Shown here piece by piece: positions 16,141 to 23,945 of a stretch of DNA of 64,000 nucleotides. Positions within the stretch are counted from its first letter, which is position 1. The number at the start of each line of letters is the position of its first letter. The DNA lies in assembly GCA_036519295.1 (NCBI GenBank), contig DATDLN010000070.1, positions 1-64,000 on the forward strand, read 5' to 3'. The position numbers were made by a program, and so were the translations under genes. The notes below the pieces were generated by a model, which saw nothing but the letters and a program-made list of their open reading frames with translations, was not told where the DNA came from and searched no databases. This DNA is from JACVRW01 sp036519295. Its GTDB lineage: Bacteria > Actinomycetota > Thermoleophilia > Solirubrobacterales > Thermoleophilaceae.

Positions 16141-16553
16141 TGGCGGGCTTCGAGGTGAAGGCGATCGGCAGGGTCGAGTCTCCCCTGACCGATGCCGCAT
16201 CGGCCCCGAAGCAGGGCGACGAGGGGGCGCCCAACGCCTGGCTCGTGTTCGACGGCACGGTGCTCGACGCACTGGAGGGTCTCGGCCCGGGAGACCATGT
16301 GATCGTCCTCACCTGGCTCGACCGTGCCCGGCGCGACGTTCTGAGCGTGCATCCGCGCGGCGACACCTCGAGACCGCAGCAGGGGGTGTTCGGCACCCGC
16401 TCCCCGCACCGACCGAACCCGATCGGGTTGCACCCGGTGGAGATCGCCTCCATCGCCGGCAACCGAGTCCTGGTGCGCAATCTCGAAGCCCTGGACGGAA
16501 CGCCGATCGTCGACGTGAAGCCGGTGCTCAGCCCGGAAGTCGGCGAGCGTTGA
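16140..16553 (+). CDS. trmO: TsaA/TrmO-type tRNA methyltransferase
   Basis: This 137-residue beta-barrel protein of the UPF0066 (TsaA) family methylates N6-threonylcarbamoyl-adenosine 37 of tRNA using SAM in Escherichia coli TrmO. It starts with the family's typical IGRVESPLTDAASAPKQGDE, and has LEGLGPGDHVIVLTWLDRA, the signature GVFGTRSPHRPNPIGLHPVE and the closing LDGTPIVDVKPVL. It is shorter than E. coli TrmO, like many bacterial and archaeal members that keep only the catalytic barrel. It overlaps the SDR stop (TGATG) and converges on thiY. Confidence 0.88.
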   Translation: MAGFEVKAIGRVESPLTDAASAPKQGDEGAPNAWLVFDGTVLDALEGLGPGDHVIVLTWLDRARRDVLSVHPRGDTSRPQQGVFGTRSPHRPNPIGLHPVEIASIAGNRVLVRNLEALDGTPIVDVKPVLSPEVGER

Positions 16554-16559
16554 CCCGCC

Positions 16560-17561
16560 TCAGAGACCCGAGCCCGGCAGCAGGTGGTTGTCGTAGGAGG
16601 CGCGCGCGTCGGGCGGGCGCTCGAGCAGGCGGTTGTCCTTCATCCACGCCGCGAAGGCGTCCCACTGCTCGGGGTCCTGCCAGCCGAAGGGCTTCCCGCG
16701 CGGGGGGAAGAAGAGCGGCAGCGTGACCTTGACGGCCGCCCGCTGCAGCTCGGGATCGAGATCGGGGTTCGCCTCGAGCAGGCCCTCGATCGCCTTGTCG
16801 GGGTCCTCGCGCAGGTCGCGAGTGCCCCGCGAGAGCGCGCCGATGAACGCGCGGATCTTCTCGGCGTTGCGATCGAGCGAGCGCTCGTTTGCGACGAGCA
16901 CGAGCTCGTTGTAGATCGGCACGCCGGCCTCGTCCATGCGGATGATCCGCGGGTGCTTTCCCTTCAGCCGCAGCTCGGTGCCCTCGTAGTTCCAGAACGC
17001 GCCCAGCACTGCGTCGACCTTCCCCGTGAGCAGGGCAGGCGTCAGGCCGAAGCCGACATTGCGCTCCTTCACGGTGTCCGGCCTGACGCCGGCCTCGAGC
17101 AGGATCGTGTGCAGGTACGCGGACTGGTAGTCGATCCCGGCGGTGCCCACCGTCTTGCCCTCGAGGTCGGCCGGCCCCCTGATCTTCCCCTCCGGCAGCG
17201 AGATGATCGAGGTGAGCGGCTTCTGCACGATCGCGCCGACGCTGACCACGGGCAGGCCCTGGTCGCGCGCGCGGAACACCTCGGGCTCGTACGAGATCGC
17301 CAGGTCCGCGCGTCCGGCGGCGAGCTGCTTGAGCGGCGCGGCCGGGTCCGGCGGCTGGCGAATCGCGACGTCGAGTCCGGCCTCCTCGAAGTCGCCGTCC
17401 GCCTGGGCCGCGTAGATGCCGGCGTGGTCGGCGTTCGGGAAGTAGTCGAGCATCAGCTCCAAGTGCTTCGAACCCTTCGGCTCGAGCACGTCCTCCTTCT
17501 CGCCGCACCCCACGAGGACGGCCAGGAAAAGCATGAGCAGGAGCGGCAGCGCTCGTCTCAT
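16560..17561 (-). CDS. thiY: ThiY-type substrate-binding lipoprotein (thiamine pyrimidine precursor)
   Basis: This 333-residue lipoprotein (leader LLLMLFLAVLVGC) has an NMT1/THI5-like periplasmic binding fold. It shows LMLDYFPNADHAGIYAAQADGD (the family signature for pyrimidine-binding proteins), then ISYEPEVFRARDQGLPVVSV and KTVGTAGIDYQSAYLHTILL. ThiY binds formylaminopyrimidine or a related HMP precursor and delivers it to ThiXZ. Its ATG overlaps the thiX stop by 4 bases. Because the operon is led by a TPP riboswitch, a thiamine-precursor role is strongly supported. Confidence 0.9.
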   Translation of the reverse strand: MRRALPLLLMLFLAVLVGCGEKEDVLEPKGSKHLELMLDYFPNADHAGIYAAQADGDFEEAGLDVAIRQPPDPAAPLKQLAAGRADLAISYEPEVFRARDQGLPVVSVGAIVQKPLTSIISLPEGKIRGPADLEGKTVGTAGIDYQSAYLHTILLEAGVRPDTVKERNVGFGLTPALLTGKVDAVLGAFWNYEGTELRLKGKHPRIIRMDEAGVPIYNELVLVANERSLDRNAEKIRAFIGALSRGTRDLREDPDKAIEGLLEANPDLDPELQRAAVKVTLPLFFPPRGKPFGWQDPEQWDAFAAWMKDNRLLERPPDARASYDNHLLPGSGL

Positions 17562-18310
17562 ACGGGCCGCTCCTGTCGGTTCCAGGGGCAGGCGACGCGC
17601 TCCGCCAGGGCGGCGAGCGCGAACAGCGCCACCGCCATCAGGGTGAGGATCACGATGCCGGCGTAGACCCGCGGGGTCTGCAGCTGGTTGTTCCCCAGCA
17701 GCACGAGCCGGCCGAGGCCCTCGTCCGCGCCGGCCCACTCTCCGAAGACGGCCCCGATCACGGACACGGCAGCAGCGATCTTCAGGCCGCTGAAGAGGTA
17801 TGGAAGCGAGGCCGGCAGCTCCACGCTCCCGAGCGTGCGAAGGCGCGAGGCGCCAAGGCTTCGCATCAACTTGAGGAGCTCGGGCTCGACCGAGCGCAGG
17901 CCGTCGAGCAGGTTGACGGTGATCGGGAAGAAGCAGATCAGGGCCACGATCGCGAGCTTCGGGCCGATGCCGTAGCCGAAGGCGAGCACGAAGATCGGCG
18001 CCAGGACCACCACAGGGATCGCCTGGGAGGCGACGAGCAGCGGGTAGGTGGCGTCGCGCAGCGGCCGGAACAGGTGCATGGCGACCGCGAAGAGCACACC
18101 CGCCGTCGCCGAGACCGCCAGCCCGAGCAGCACCTCTTCCAGCGTGACGAGGGCGTTGTCCCAGAGCAGAGACCAGTCGTCCCGCAGCGCATCGAAGGTC
18201 TCGACGGGGGAGGCGAGCGTGAGGTCGTCGACCGAGTGGAGCGAGGCCACGCCCTGCCAGGCGGCGATGAACGCCGCGAGCAGCGCCGCCGTGAGGAAAA
18301 AACGCCTCAT
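17558..18310 (-). CDS. thiX: ThiX-type ABC transporter permease
   Basis: This 250-residue permease has about six membrane segments: FFLTAALLAAFIAAWQGVA at the N-terminus, then LAVSATAGVLFAVAMHLF, and VVVLAPIFVLAFGYGIGPKL. The cytoplasmic coupling loop for the ATPase lies near LLKLMRSLGASRLRTLGSVE (EAA-like motif). Six segments and the EAA loop fit the ThiX/SsuC/TauC permease group. It overlaps thiZ upstream and thiY downstream by 4 bases each (ATGA), so the three subunits are translationally coupled. It should work as a membrane homodimer with ThiZ. Confidence 0.9.
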   Translation of the reverse strand: MRRFFLTAALLAAFIAAWQGVASLHSVDDLTLASPVETFDALRDDWSLLWDNALVTLEEVLLGLAVSATAGVLFAVAMHLFRPLRDATYPLLVASQAIPVVVLAPIFVLAFGYGIGPKLAIVALICFFPITVNLLDGLRSVEPELLKLMRSLGASRLRTLGSVELPASLPYLFSGLKIAAAVSVIGAVFGEWAGADEGLGRLVLLGNNQLQTPRVYAGIVILTLMAVALFALAALAERVACPWNRQERPV

Positions 18311-19089
18311 CCGCCGAGCGCCTCCAGCGCCGCCCGGCGCAGCTCGACGACCCTGGGGTCCGTGAGGCGGCGGGGCCGCGGCAGGTCGACGTCGAGCGTG
18401 GCGACGATCCGGCCCGGGCGAGCCGACATCACCGCCACGCGGTCGGCCAGGAACACCGCTTCCTCCACGTCGTGTGTGACGAGCAGCGTGGTGCGGGGCT
18501 CCCGGGCGAGGGCGTCGGCCAGCCACTCCTGCATCGAGGCGCGGGTGATGGCGTCGAGCGCGCCGAAGGGCTCGTCGAGAAGGAGCACGGGGCGGCCGGG
18601 GAGCAGCGTGCGCAGGAAGGCGACCCGCTGCCGCATCCCCCCGGAAAGCTCGGCCGGGCGCGAGCGCTCGAACTCGGCGAGGCCGAAGCGCTCGAACAGC
18701 GGCTCCGCCCGGCGCCGCGCCTCGGCTCTCGGCAGGCCCTGGCACTCGAGCGCCAGCGCCGCGTTGCCCAGAGCGTCGCGCCACGGGAGAAGCAGGTCAC
18801 GTTGGGGCATGTAGGCGCAGGCCTCCCGCCGGCCGGCCGGGTCGGCCGCGCCGGCGGCTACGACGCTGCCGGCGTCGGGCTGCTGGAGCCCCGCCACCAG
18901 CTCGAGCAGGGTTGACTTCCCGCATCCCGACGGGCCCACGACCGCGAGCACCTCACGGGGACGCAGGTCGAGCTCGAGCCCTTCCAGGGCCGTGAGCTCG
19001 CGGAACCTCCGGTTGACGCCCCTCAGGGCGACCCCGGTGTGCTGGTACGAAAGAGGCTCCTTCGCGGGAGCCTCGGCTTGGGTCTGCAT
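18307..19089 (-). CDS. thiZ: ThiZ-type ABC transporter ATP-binding protein
   Basis: This 260-residue ATPase has Walker A GPSGCGKST (about 52-60), Q-loop YMPQRDLLLPWR, signature LSGGMRQRVA (about 148-157), Walker B VLLLDEPFGALD and H-loop LLVTHDVEEA. It energises uptake through ThiX with ThiY. The ATG at 19089 is chosen over one at 19107 because the latter lies inside the conserved 3' part of the TPP riboswitch. The GGAGG before 19089 is part of the riboswitch's closing region, so ligand binding should hide the ribosome site. Confidence 0.92.
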   Translation of the reverse strand: MQTQAEAPAKEPLSYQHTGVALRGVNRRFRELTALEGLELDLRPREVLAVVGPSGCGKSTLLELVAGLQQPDAGSVVAAGAADPAGRREACAYMPQRDLLLPWRDALGNAALALECQGLPRAEARRRAEPLFERFGLAEFERSRPAELSGGMRQRVAFLRTLLPGRPVLLLDEPFGALDAITRASMQEWLADALAREPRTTLLVTHDVEEAVFLADRVAVMSARPGRIVATLDVDLPRPRRLTDPRVVELRRAALEALGG

Positions 19090-19192
19090 TGCTCCCTCCG
19101 CGGGCATTACCCCACAGGTTCGAAGGGTCAGCGCCGGGAGGCAACTTCGCCAAGGACGCTATCTCAGCCCGCTTGCCCGCGAGCCCCCCTGA
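19090..19192 (-). promoter_or_regulatory. TPP (THI-box) riboswitch controlling thiZXY
   Basis: Read on the minus strand, the conserved thi-box blocks are all present. A G-rich 5' strand (19181-19190) comes first. GCTGAGAT (around 19161-19168) binds the pyrimidine. Then CTGACCCTTCGAACCTG and GGGTAATGCCCGCGGAGGGA (19092-19132) form the pyrophosphate site and closing stem. The element ends directly at the thiZ start and contains its ribosome site. Repression of translation initiation when TPP is bound is the expected mechanism, and no terminator hairpin with a T run is seen. Confidence 0.95.
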
Positions 19193-19212
19193 CTTGTCTG
19201 CGCAGCAGTTTA

Positions 19213-19268
19213 GAGAAACCGTTGTGGGCCTTATGGTCCACCGAGGGTTCGAATCCCTCCCCTCCGCT
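19213..19268 (+). pseudogene. 3' half of a tRNA-Ser gene (remnant, possible attachment scar)
   Basis: The stretch reads as the 3' half of an actinobacterial tRNA-Ser. It has the end of the anticodon arm (AAACCG), a long variable arm pairing GTGGGCC with GGTCCAC around TTAT, the T arm GAGGG-TTCGAAT-CCCTC, and a CCCTCCG acceptor strand. No D arm or 5' acceptor strand is found upstream, where the thi riboswitch lies. An orphan 3' half is what integration of an element into a tRNA gene leaves at its far end. It lies between the thi operon and an oxidoreductase gene. Confidence 0.75.
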
Positions 19269-19304
19269 ACAGCCGAGGAGAGCGCTCGGCCGCCATCGGG
19301 GCGC

Positions 19305-20207
19305 TCAACCGCAGATCTGGAGCACGACCTTGCCGCGTTTGCCGGGCCTCGTGAGGCGCTCGAACGCACGCCGCGCCTCCGGGAGAGCGTAGACCGAGTC
19401 GACGGTCGGCCGAACCGTGCCGTCGTCGACCAGTCGGGCGAGCTCGACCAGCTGGTGGCGGCTGGGCTCGACAACGAAGTGGGTCGCGTCGGCCTGCTCG
19501 CCGAGGGCGGGCGGCGGCTCTTCGGCCACCGAAACGATCCTGCCGCCCTCGCGCAGCGGCCCCGCTGAGCGCGCGAGCGCTTCGCCGCCGACCGTGTCGA
19601 AGACGAGATCGATCGCTGCGACCGCCTCTTCGAAGCGCACAGCTTTTCGGTCGACAGCCTCGTGCGCTCCGAGCGCGAGCACATCGTCGACCGGTGCGCT
19701 CGAAGAGGTCCCGATGACGTAGGCGCCGCGCCAACGCGCGAGCTGCGTCGCGAACCGGCCGACCCCGCCCGTTGCGCCGTGGATCAGGAGGCGCTCTCCC
19801 TCGCGGAGCCGGCCGTGCTCGAACAGTCCTTGCCACGCGGTCAGGCCCGCCAGCGGGATCGCGGCGCTCTCCACGTCTGCGAGCGTGCGCGGCTTTGGCG
19901 CGAGGAACGATGCCGGCACTGACGTGTACTCGGCAGCAACGCCATCGCGGTCGAAGCTCGTCAAAGCCCAGACGGTGTCGCCGACCGCGAGATCGGCCAC
20001 GTCCGGCGCTAGGGCCGCGATCGCACCTGACAGCTCGTACGACGGGATCGCGGGCAGACGCTCGAGCGGCCACTCGAGCTCGTCGCGCGTGATCGAGGCC
20101 GCGTGGACACGGACGAGCGCCTCGCCCGGGCCCATCCTCGGCACTTCAATCCGGTCGAGAGCGAGCGCGTCGAGGCCTCCTGGCGGGTGCAGCCGCACCG
20201 CCCACAT
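19305..20207 (-). CDS. Quinone-oxidoreductase-like MDR-family dehydrogenase
   Basis: This 300-residue medium-chain reductase lacks the structural zinc lobe. The N-terminal GroES-like part begins MWAVRLHPPGGLDALAL. The cofactor domain has LLIHGATGGVGRFATQLAR (GxGGVG NADPH loop), and the ending GKRGKVVLQICG is typical of the group. Members reduce quinones or activated alkenes with NADPH; the substrate is unknown. The start at 20207 gives the usual family length. An in-frame ATG at 20264 would add 19 residues that do not resemble the family. It begins the gene set right of the tRNA-Ser remnant. Confidence 0.85.
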   Translation of the reverse strand: MWAVRLHPPGGLDALALDRIEVPRMGPGEALVRVHAASITRDELEWPLERLPAIPSYELSGAIAALAPDVADLAVGDTVWALTSFDRDGVAAEYTSVPASFLAPKPRTLADVESAAIPLAGLTAWQGLFEHGRLREGERLLIHGATGGVGRFATQLARWRGAYVIGTSSSAPVDDVLALGAHEAVDRKAVRFEEAVAAIDLVFDTVGGEALARSAGPLREGGRIVSVAEEPPPALGEQADATHFVVEPSRHQLVELARLVDDGTVRPTVDSVYALPEARRAFERLTRPGKRGKVVLQICG

Positions 20208-20345
20208 CGTGTCGGTTGCGCTCACCACGGCAGATCCTCGAGCGTCGATATCGAGTACCTCCACGATGCCGACTCGGGCTCGGAGCGAAAGCGAAGCGCT
20301 GCGCCTGTTCGCTCACGGATACAGGTTTGGGAGGCCATGGCCGAG

Positions 20346-20789
20346 CTAGCTCCTGACAGTGGGCTCCGGCAGGTGCGCTAGGCGACGGAGGAAGTCCAGG
20401 GCGTCCGCGGGCGGCAACTCAGAGAAGAACTCGGCGTCCACTGCCTCCGCGACTGCGATTGCCCGCGGCGCGAGCCGTTTCCCCCGCGGCGTGGCTCGCA
20501 GTCGCCGCGCCCTGGTGTCGGCGGGGTCGACCTCGCGCTCGATGAGGCCCTTCTTTTCCAAGGCCTTCAGGACCTGCGAGGTCATCTTGATGTCGGTGCC
20601 GGCCTGCGCCGCGAGGCGGACCTGGGTGGGGTCTTCGCCCTGGTCGTTCAACCACCAGGTGCAGGCGAGCAAGACGAACTGCACGTGGGTGAGGTCGAGC
20701 GGCGCGAGCGCCGCCGCGACGCTGCGCTGCCAGCGGAGTGTGGCGCGCCAGAGCAGAAACCCTGGGCTCTCGCTCGGGTGAAGCGCCAT
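20346..20789 (-). CDS. MarR-family transcriptional regulator
   Basis: This 147-residue winged-helix protein has the N-terminal helix FLLWRATLRWQRSVAAALAP and LTHVQFVLLACTWWL. The DNA-recognition region is QAGTDIKMTSQVLKALEKKG, with the wing LIEREVDPADTRARRLRATP carrying the DxRxxR-type motif of MarR proteins. It is translated in overlap with the upstream SRPBCC gene (TGATG). An inverted repeat at 21279-21309 before that operon is the probable operator, giving autoregulation by a small ligand. Confidence 0.9.
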   Translation of the reverse strand: MALHPSESPGFLLWRATLRWQRSVAAALAPLDLTHVQFVLLACTWWLNDQGEDPTQVRLAAQAGTDIKMTSQVLKALEKKGLIEREVDPADTRARRLRATPRGKRLAPRAIAVAEAVDAEFFSELPPADALDFLRRLAHLPEPTVRS

Positions 20790-21205
20790 CAGCGCTCGGC
20801 CCGTTCGACGAGCGCGGCGAGCGTCTCGGGGAAGTCGCCGCTGATCTGAGGTCCGAGTTCGGGGCCGACGCTGTCTGCCGCCGGGCCGCTGATCTCCATC
20901 CGGTAGGTGACCCGGTTGCGGCCGCCTTCGAGGCGCTCGACGCTGTGAATGGTCCGTACCACGACATCGCCGAGGTCGGCCTCGTCGACGAAGGACTGGG
21001 GCTCGGCCGCATCGGAGATCCGCAGCTCGACCGGGTCCTGGCCGGCTGGGGTCATCGTGATCGTGCTGCCGGGCGCGAAGGGCCCCGAGATCACGATGTG
21101 CTCGATGTCGGCGTTCCACTCGGGCCAGCCGGCGACGTCGGACCAGAGCCGCCAGATCGCCTCGGGCGAAGCGGTCGTTTCGATGCTTTGCTCGTTAGCC
21201 CACAT
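20789..21205 (-). CDS. SRPBCC-family (polyketide cyclase/START-like) protein
   Basis: This 138-residue single helix-grip domain begins IETTASPEAIWRLWSDVAGW, then PEWNADIEHIVISGPFAPGS, which is the classic opening of polyketide cyclase/dehydrase family 2. It ends in a long helix (GDFPETLAALVERAER) lining the cavity. It probably binds a hydrophobic ligand; no enzymatic role can be assigned. Co-translation with MarR suggests the two respond to the same compound, the SRPBCC protein perhaps binding or converting it. Confidence 0.85.
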   Translation of the reverse strand: MWANEQSIETTASPEAIWRLWSDVAGWPEWNADIEHIVISGPFAPGSTITMTPAGQDPVELRISDAAEPQSFVDEADLGDVVVRTIHSVERLEGGRNRVTYRMEISGPAADSVGPELGPQISGDFPETLAALVERAER

Positions 21206-21278
21206 GTGCCCTTCTCCTTTCTGGAAGTGAACCTCCGCCCGAACCTGAAGCGGCGGCCACGAAGATGAGCGCGTAGAC

Positions 21279-21309
21279 AGTCTGTATGAAGATCATCTGC
21301 GTACAGACT
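21279..21309. promoter_or_regulatory. Inverted repeat, probable MarR operator
   Basis: AGTCTGTA (21279-21286) and TACAGACT (21302-21309) are a perfect 8-bp inverted repeat separated by 15 bases. The left arm is itself part of a shorter symmetry, AGAC-A-GTCT (21276-21284). It lies 74 bases upstream of the SRPBCC-MarR operon and about 90 bases downstream of the VWA gene's stop, in locally AT-richer DNA. Binding by the encoded MarR protein is inference. Confidence 0.55.
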
Positions 21310-21395
21310 AGCACCGACGACCTGATCAGAGGTGCGCGACAGGCTCGGGACGCCATGCGCCGGCGACAGCGGGCGCAAGCGCAACGCCGCAGGGA

Positions 21396-22814
21396 TCAGC
21401 CCGGGTGCAGCTCCGCGATCGCGTTCACGAAGCCCTCGAGCTGCCTGGTGGTCCAGCATTCGAAGACGCCGTCGCAGTGCGGCTCGTATGCCGCCATGAC
21501 CGAGTCGCCGTAGTTCCAGTAGAGCCGCGGCTCGGGGTTGATCCAGAAGGTGCGACCGGCTCCCTGCGACACGCGCGCGAACACCTGCGCGTGCGGCTCG
21601 CGGCCGTTGGTGCGCGCGTCGCCGAGCACGATCACGGTCGAGCGCGGGTCGAGGTCGTCCACGACCTTGTCCAGGAACTCGAGCCACACCCGCCCGTAGT
21701 CCGTGTAGCCCGAGACGTCCGCGACCCCGGCGTCGGTGGCGATCCTGCGCGAGACCGCCTCGAACGAACGCTCGCGCTCGAACACGTCCGTGACCTCGGA
21801 GATTCGCTCCACGAAGACGAACGAGCGAAGCTTGCGGAACTGGCCGTGCAGCGCGTGAAGCACCGAGAGGAAGAAGACGCTGGCGCTGGTGACGCTCGTC
21901 GACACGTCGCAGAGCACATAGAGCTCCGGCCGCCGCGGGCGTTTGGGACGGTACTTCAGCTCGAGCGGCACGCCGCCGGTCTGGAGCGAGGCACGCATCG
22001 TGCGGCGCACGTCGACCTGCCACGAGCGGCGCCGGCCGCGGTGCTCGCGTCCGTGCGAGGCGAGCCGCCGCTTCAGCTGCGCCACTACACGATGAACCTG
22101 CGAGAGGTCCTGGGCCGGGTTCGACGGCAGCGCGCGGTCGAACTCGCGCAGGGGCTTTGCCGGCGGCAGGGACTGCGTGCGCTCGATCATCTGGCGCTCG
22201 AGCTCGCGGCGCACGTGCTGCTCGAACTCCTGGAGGCCGTCGCGCGGCACCGCGTCGGGGTCGAGCGCCTCCCCGCCGGTCTTCTCGGCCTTGAGCCCGA
22301 GCGTGCGCCGTATCCTCTGGACGTCGACGCCGATCACCCCCGACCCCTCGCCTTGGCGTCCGAACGCCGCGATCGCGAGCCGGGCCAGGTCGCGCATCTC
22401 GCCGTCCGAGCCGGCCCGGATCGCCTCGCGGATCCGCTCGCGGAGGGCGTCCAGGTCGAGGTCGGCCGCACCCCGAAAGCGCGTCTCGGTGAGCCCCCGC
22501 GCGACGGCCTCGCGCTCGACCACGCGGAAGAAGAAGCGGTCGAACAGCACATCGAGCACGTGCCGGTCCTCCTGCGACTTGGCGAGAGTGGCCGCCAGCG
22601 ACTCGTGGAAGTCCTCCCGCGAGGTCCAGCTCACGGCGTCGAGGGCGTGGATGGCGTCGAGCAGCTCCGACGTGCCCACCGCAACGCCCTCGCGACGGAG
22701 CTCGTCGGCGAACTCGAGCAGCCGCGGCGCCATCCCGGCGGGGCCGCTCGCCGGCGGCATGCCGCCGTAGAGGGCGGGGTTAGCCCGCCTGCCGCTGCTG
22801 TCCGACGAGGCCAT
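21396..22814 (-). CDS. VWA-domain protein, CoxE-like
   Basis: This 472-residue cytosolic protein has an N-terminal CoxE-type helical region (MAPRLLEFADELRREGVAVG, DAIHALDAVSW) and a basic middle. The C-terminal von Willebrand A domain has the MIDAS motif DVSTSVTS near VLCDVSTS and the later metal residues in YTDYGRVWLEF and VIVLGDARTN. CoxE-type proteins work with CoxD/MoxR ATPases in metal-cofactor insertion or complex assembly. It overlaps the upstream MoxR gene by 35 bases. No carbon monoxide dehydrogenase genes are nearby, so the client is unknown. Confidence 0.88.
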   Translation of the reverse strand: MASSDSSGRRANPALYGGMPPASGPAGMAPRLLEFADELRREGVAVGTSELLDAIHALDAVSWTSREDFHESLAATLAKSQEDRHVLDVLFDRFFFRVVEREAVARGLTETRFRGAADLDLDALRERIREAIRAGSDGEMRDLARLAIAAFGRQGEGSGVIGVDVQRIRRTLGLKAEKTGGEALDPDAVPRDGLQEFEQHVRRELERQMIERTQSLPPAKPLREFDRALPSNPAQDLSQVHRVVAQLKRRLASHGREHRGRRRSWQVDVRRTMRASLQTGGVPLELKYRPKRPRRPELYVLCDVSTSVTSASVFFLSVLHALHGQFRKLRSFVFVERISEVTDVFERERSFEAVSRRIATDAGVADVSGYTDYGRVWLEFLDKVVDDLDPRSTVIVLGDARTNGREPHAQVFARVSQGAGRTFWINPEPRLYWNYGDSVMAAYEPHCDGVFECWTTRQLEGFVNAIAELHPG

Positions 22815-23733
22815 CGCCCAGCTTGACCCCCACGCGTTCGGCCACCAGGTCGAGGTCGGTGCGGTGCTTCACGATGATCGACATCGTCCTTTCGAGCACG
22901 GCCCGATCGACGTCCTCGGCGCCGAGAAGGAGAAGCGCGCGGGCCCAGTCGATCGACTCCGCGATCGAAGGCGGCTTCTTCAGGTCGAGCGCGCGGACCA
23001 TGTGAATCACTTCGACGAGCTTGCGCGCGATCTGCTCGTCGAGCTCCGGGGCGTGCAGACGCACGATCTCGAGCTCGCGCTCCACGCTCGGGTAGTCCAG
23101 CCAGAGGTATAGGCAGCGCCGCTTGAGCGCCTCGGTCAGCTCGCGCGAGTTGTTGGACGTGAGCAGCACGAACGGCCGGGTGCGCGCCTCAACCAAGCCC
23201 AGCTCCGGGATCGAGATCTGGAAGTCCGAGAGCACCTCGAGCAACATGGCCTCGAACTCCTGGTCGGTCTTGTCGATCTCGTCGATCAGGAGCACCGCTG
23301 GGCGATCCGTGGAGATCGCCGTGAGCAGCGGTCGTGAGAGCAGGAATTCCTCGCCGAAGATGTCGTCCCTGACCTCCTGCCACCCCGCGTCGGCGGCCTC
23401 GGTCTGGATCCTCAGCAGCTGCTTGCGGTAGTTCCACTCGTACAGCGCCTTGGCCTCGTCGAGACCCTCGTAGCACTGGAGGCGGATCAGCGTGCGGCCG
23501 GTGGCACGCGAGACCGCCTTGGCGAGCTCCGTCTTGCCCACGCCCGCGGGCCCCTCGACCAGGACCGGCTTGCCGAGCTTTCCCGCCAGGTAGGTGACGA
23601 GCGCCGCCGATTCGCCCGCGAGGTAACCAACGTCCGCCAGCCGGCCGCGGGCGTCCTGGATCGACTCGAACTCGCCGCTCACCGGACGAAGGATACTTTC
23701 GCCCTCCTTGCGCGCCTCGCTGCTGCTTGCCAT
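22780..23733 (-). CDS. MoxR/CoxD-type AAA+ ATPase
   Basis: This 317-residue AAA+ ATPase has Walker A EGPAGVGKTELA (about 60-71), Walker B VLLIDEIDKTD (about 148-158), sensor LLTSNNSRELTEAL and the arginine-containing LKRRCLYLWLDYP. MoxR-family ATPases act as chaperones with VWA partners, here the overlapping CoxE-like gene. The ATG at 23733 has GAGGA 8 bases upstream. It overlaps the ATG of the divergent small membrane gene inside one CATG (23731-23734), an extreme arrangement. A GTG at 23682 is the fallback start. Confidence 0.9.
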   Translation of the reverse strand: MASSSEARKEGESILRPVSGEFESIQDARGRLADVGYLAGESAALVTYLAGKLGKPVLVEGPAGVGKTELAKAVSRATGRTLIRLQCYEGLDEAKALYEWNYRKQLLRIQTEAADAGWQEVRDDIFGEEFLLSRPLLTAISTDRPAVLLIDEIDKTDQEFEAMLLEVLSDFQISIPELGLVEARTRPFVLLTSNNSRELTEALKRRCLYLWLDYPSVERELEIVRLHAPELDEQIARKLVEVIHMVRALDLKKPPSIAESIDWARALLLLGAEDVDRAVLERTMSIIVKHRTDLDLVAERVGVKLGDGLVGQQRQAG

Positions 23734-23941
23734 GTCGGACTTCCTCGATCCGGGACGCGGGCCCGACCAGAGCGGCGACTTCCGGGTCTCGCCGACGTTC
23801 TTCATCGTGGTGTTCGGGCTGGGATTCGTGCTGGCGGCCTTCGGACATCTGGTGAAGTCGCGCGGGCTGATGGCGACCGGGGTGCTCCTGGTCTTCCTCG
23901 CCACGGTGCTCCTGCCGATCGCGTACGGCGTATCGAAGTGA
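23732..23941 (+). CDS. Small two-helix membrane protein
   Basis: This 69-residue protein of unknown family has a short hydrophilic N-terminus (SDFLDPGRGPDQSGDFRV) and two membrane segments (SPTFFIVVFGLGFVLAAFGH and MATGVLLVFLATVLLPIAYG), joined by a KSRG loop expected on the inside. No good ribosome site precedes the ATG at 23732. A TTG at 23708 would add eight residues. Its start codon overlaps the divergent MoxR start. It may be a membrane partner for the MoxR/VWA pair, but only position suggests that. Confidence 0.6.
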   Translation: MSDFLDPGRGPDQSGDFRVSPTFFIVVFGLGFVLAAFGHLVKSRGLMATGVLLVFLATVLLPIAYGVSK

Positions 23942-23945
23942 GCGC

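Noticed and set aside
19090..19107. ATG at 19107 as the start of thiZ.
   Set aside because: It lies inside the conserved GGTAATGCC of the TPP riboswitch; the ATG at 19089 has the ribosome site.
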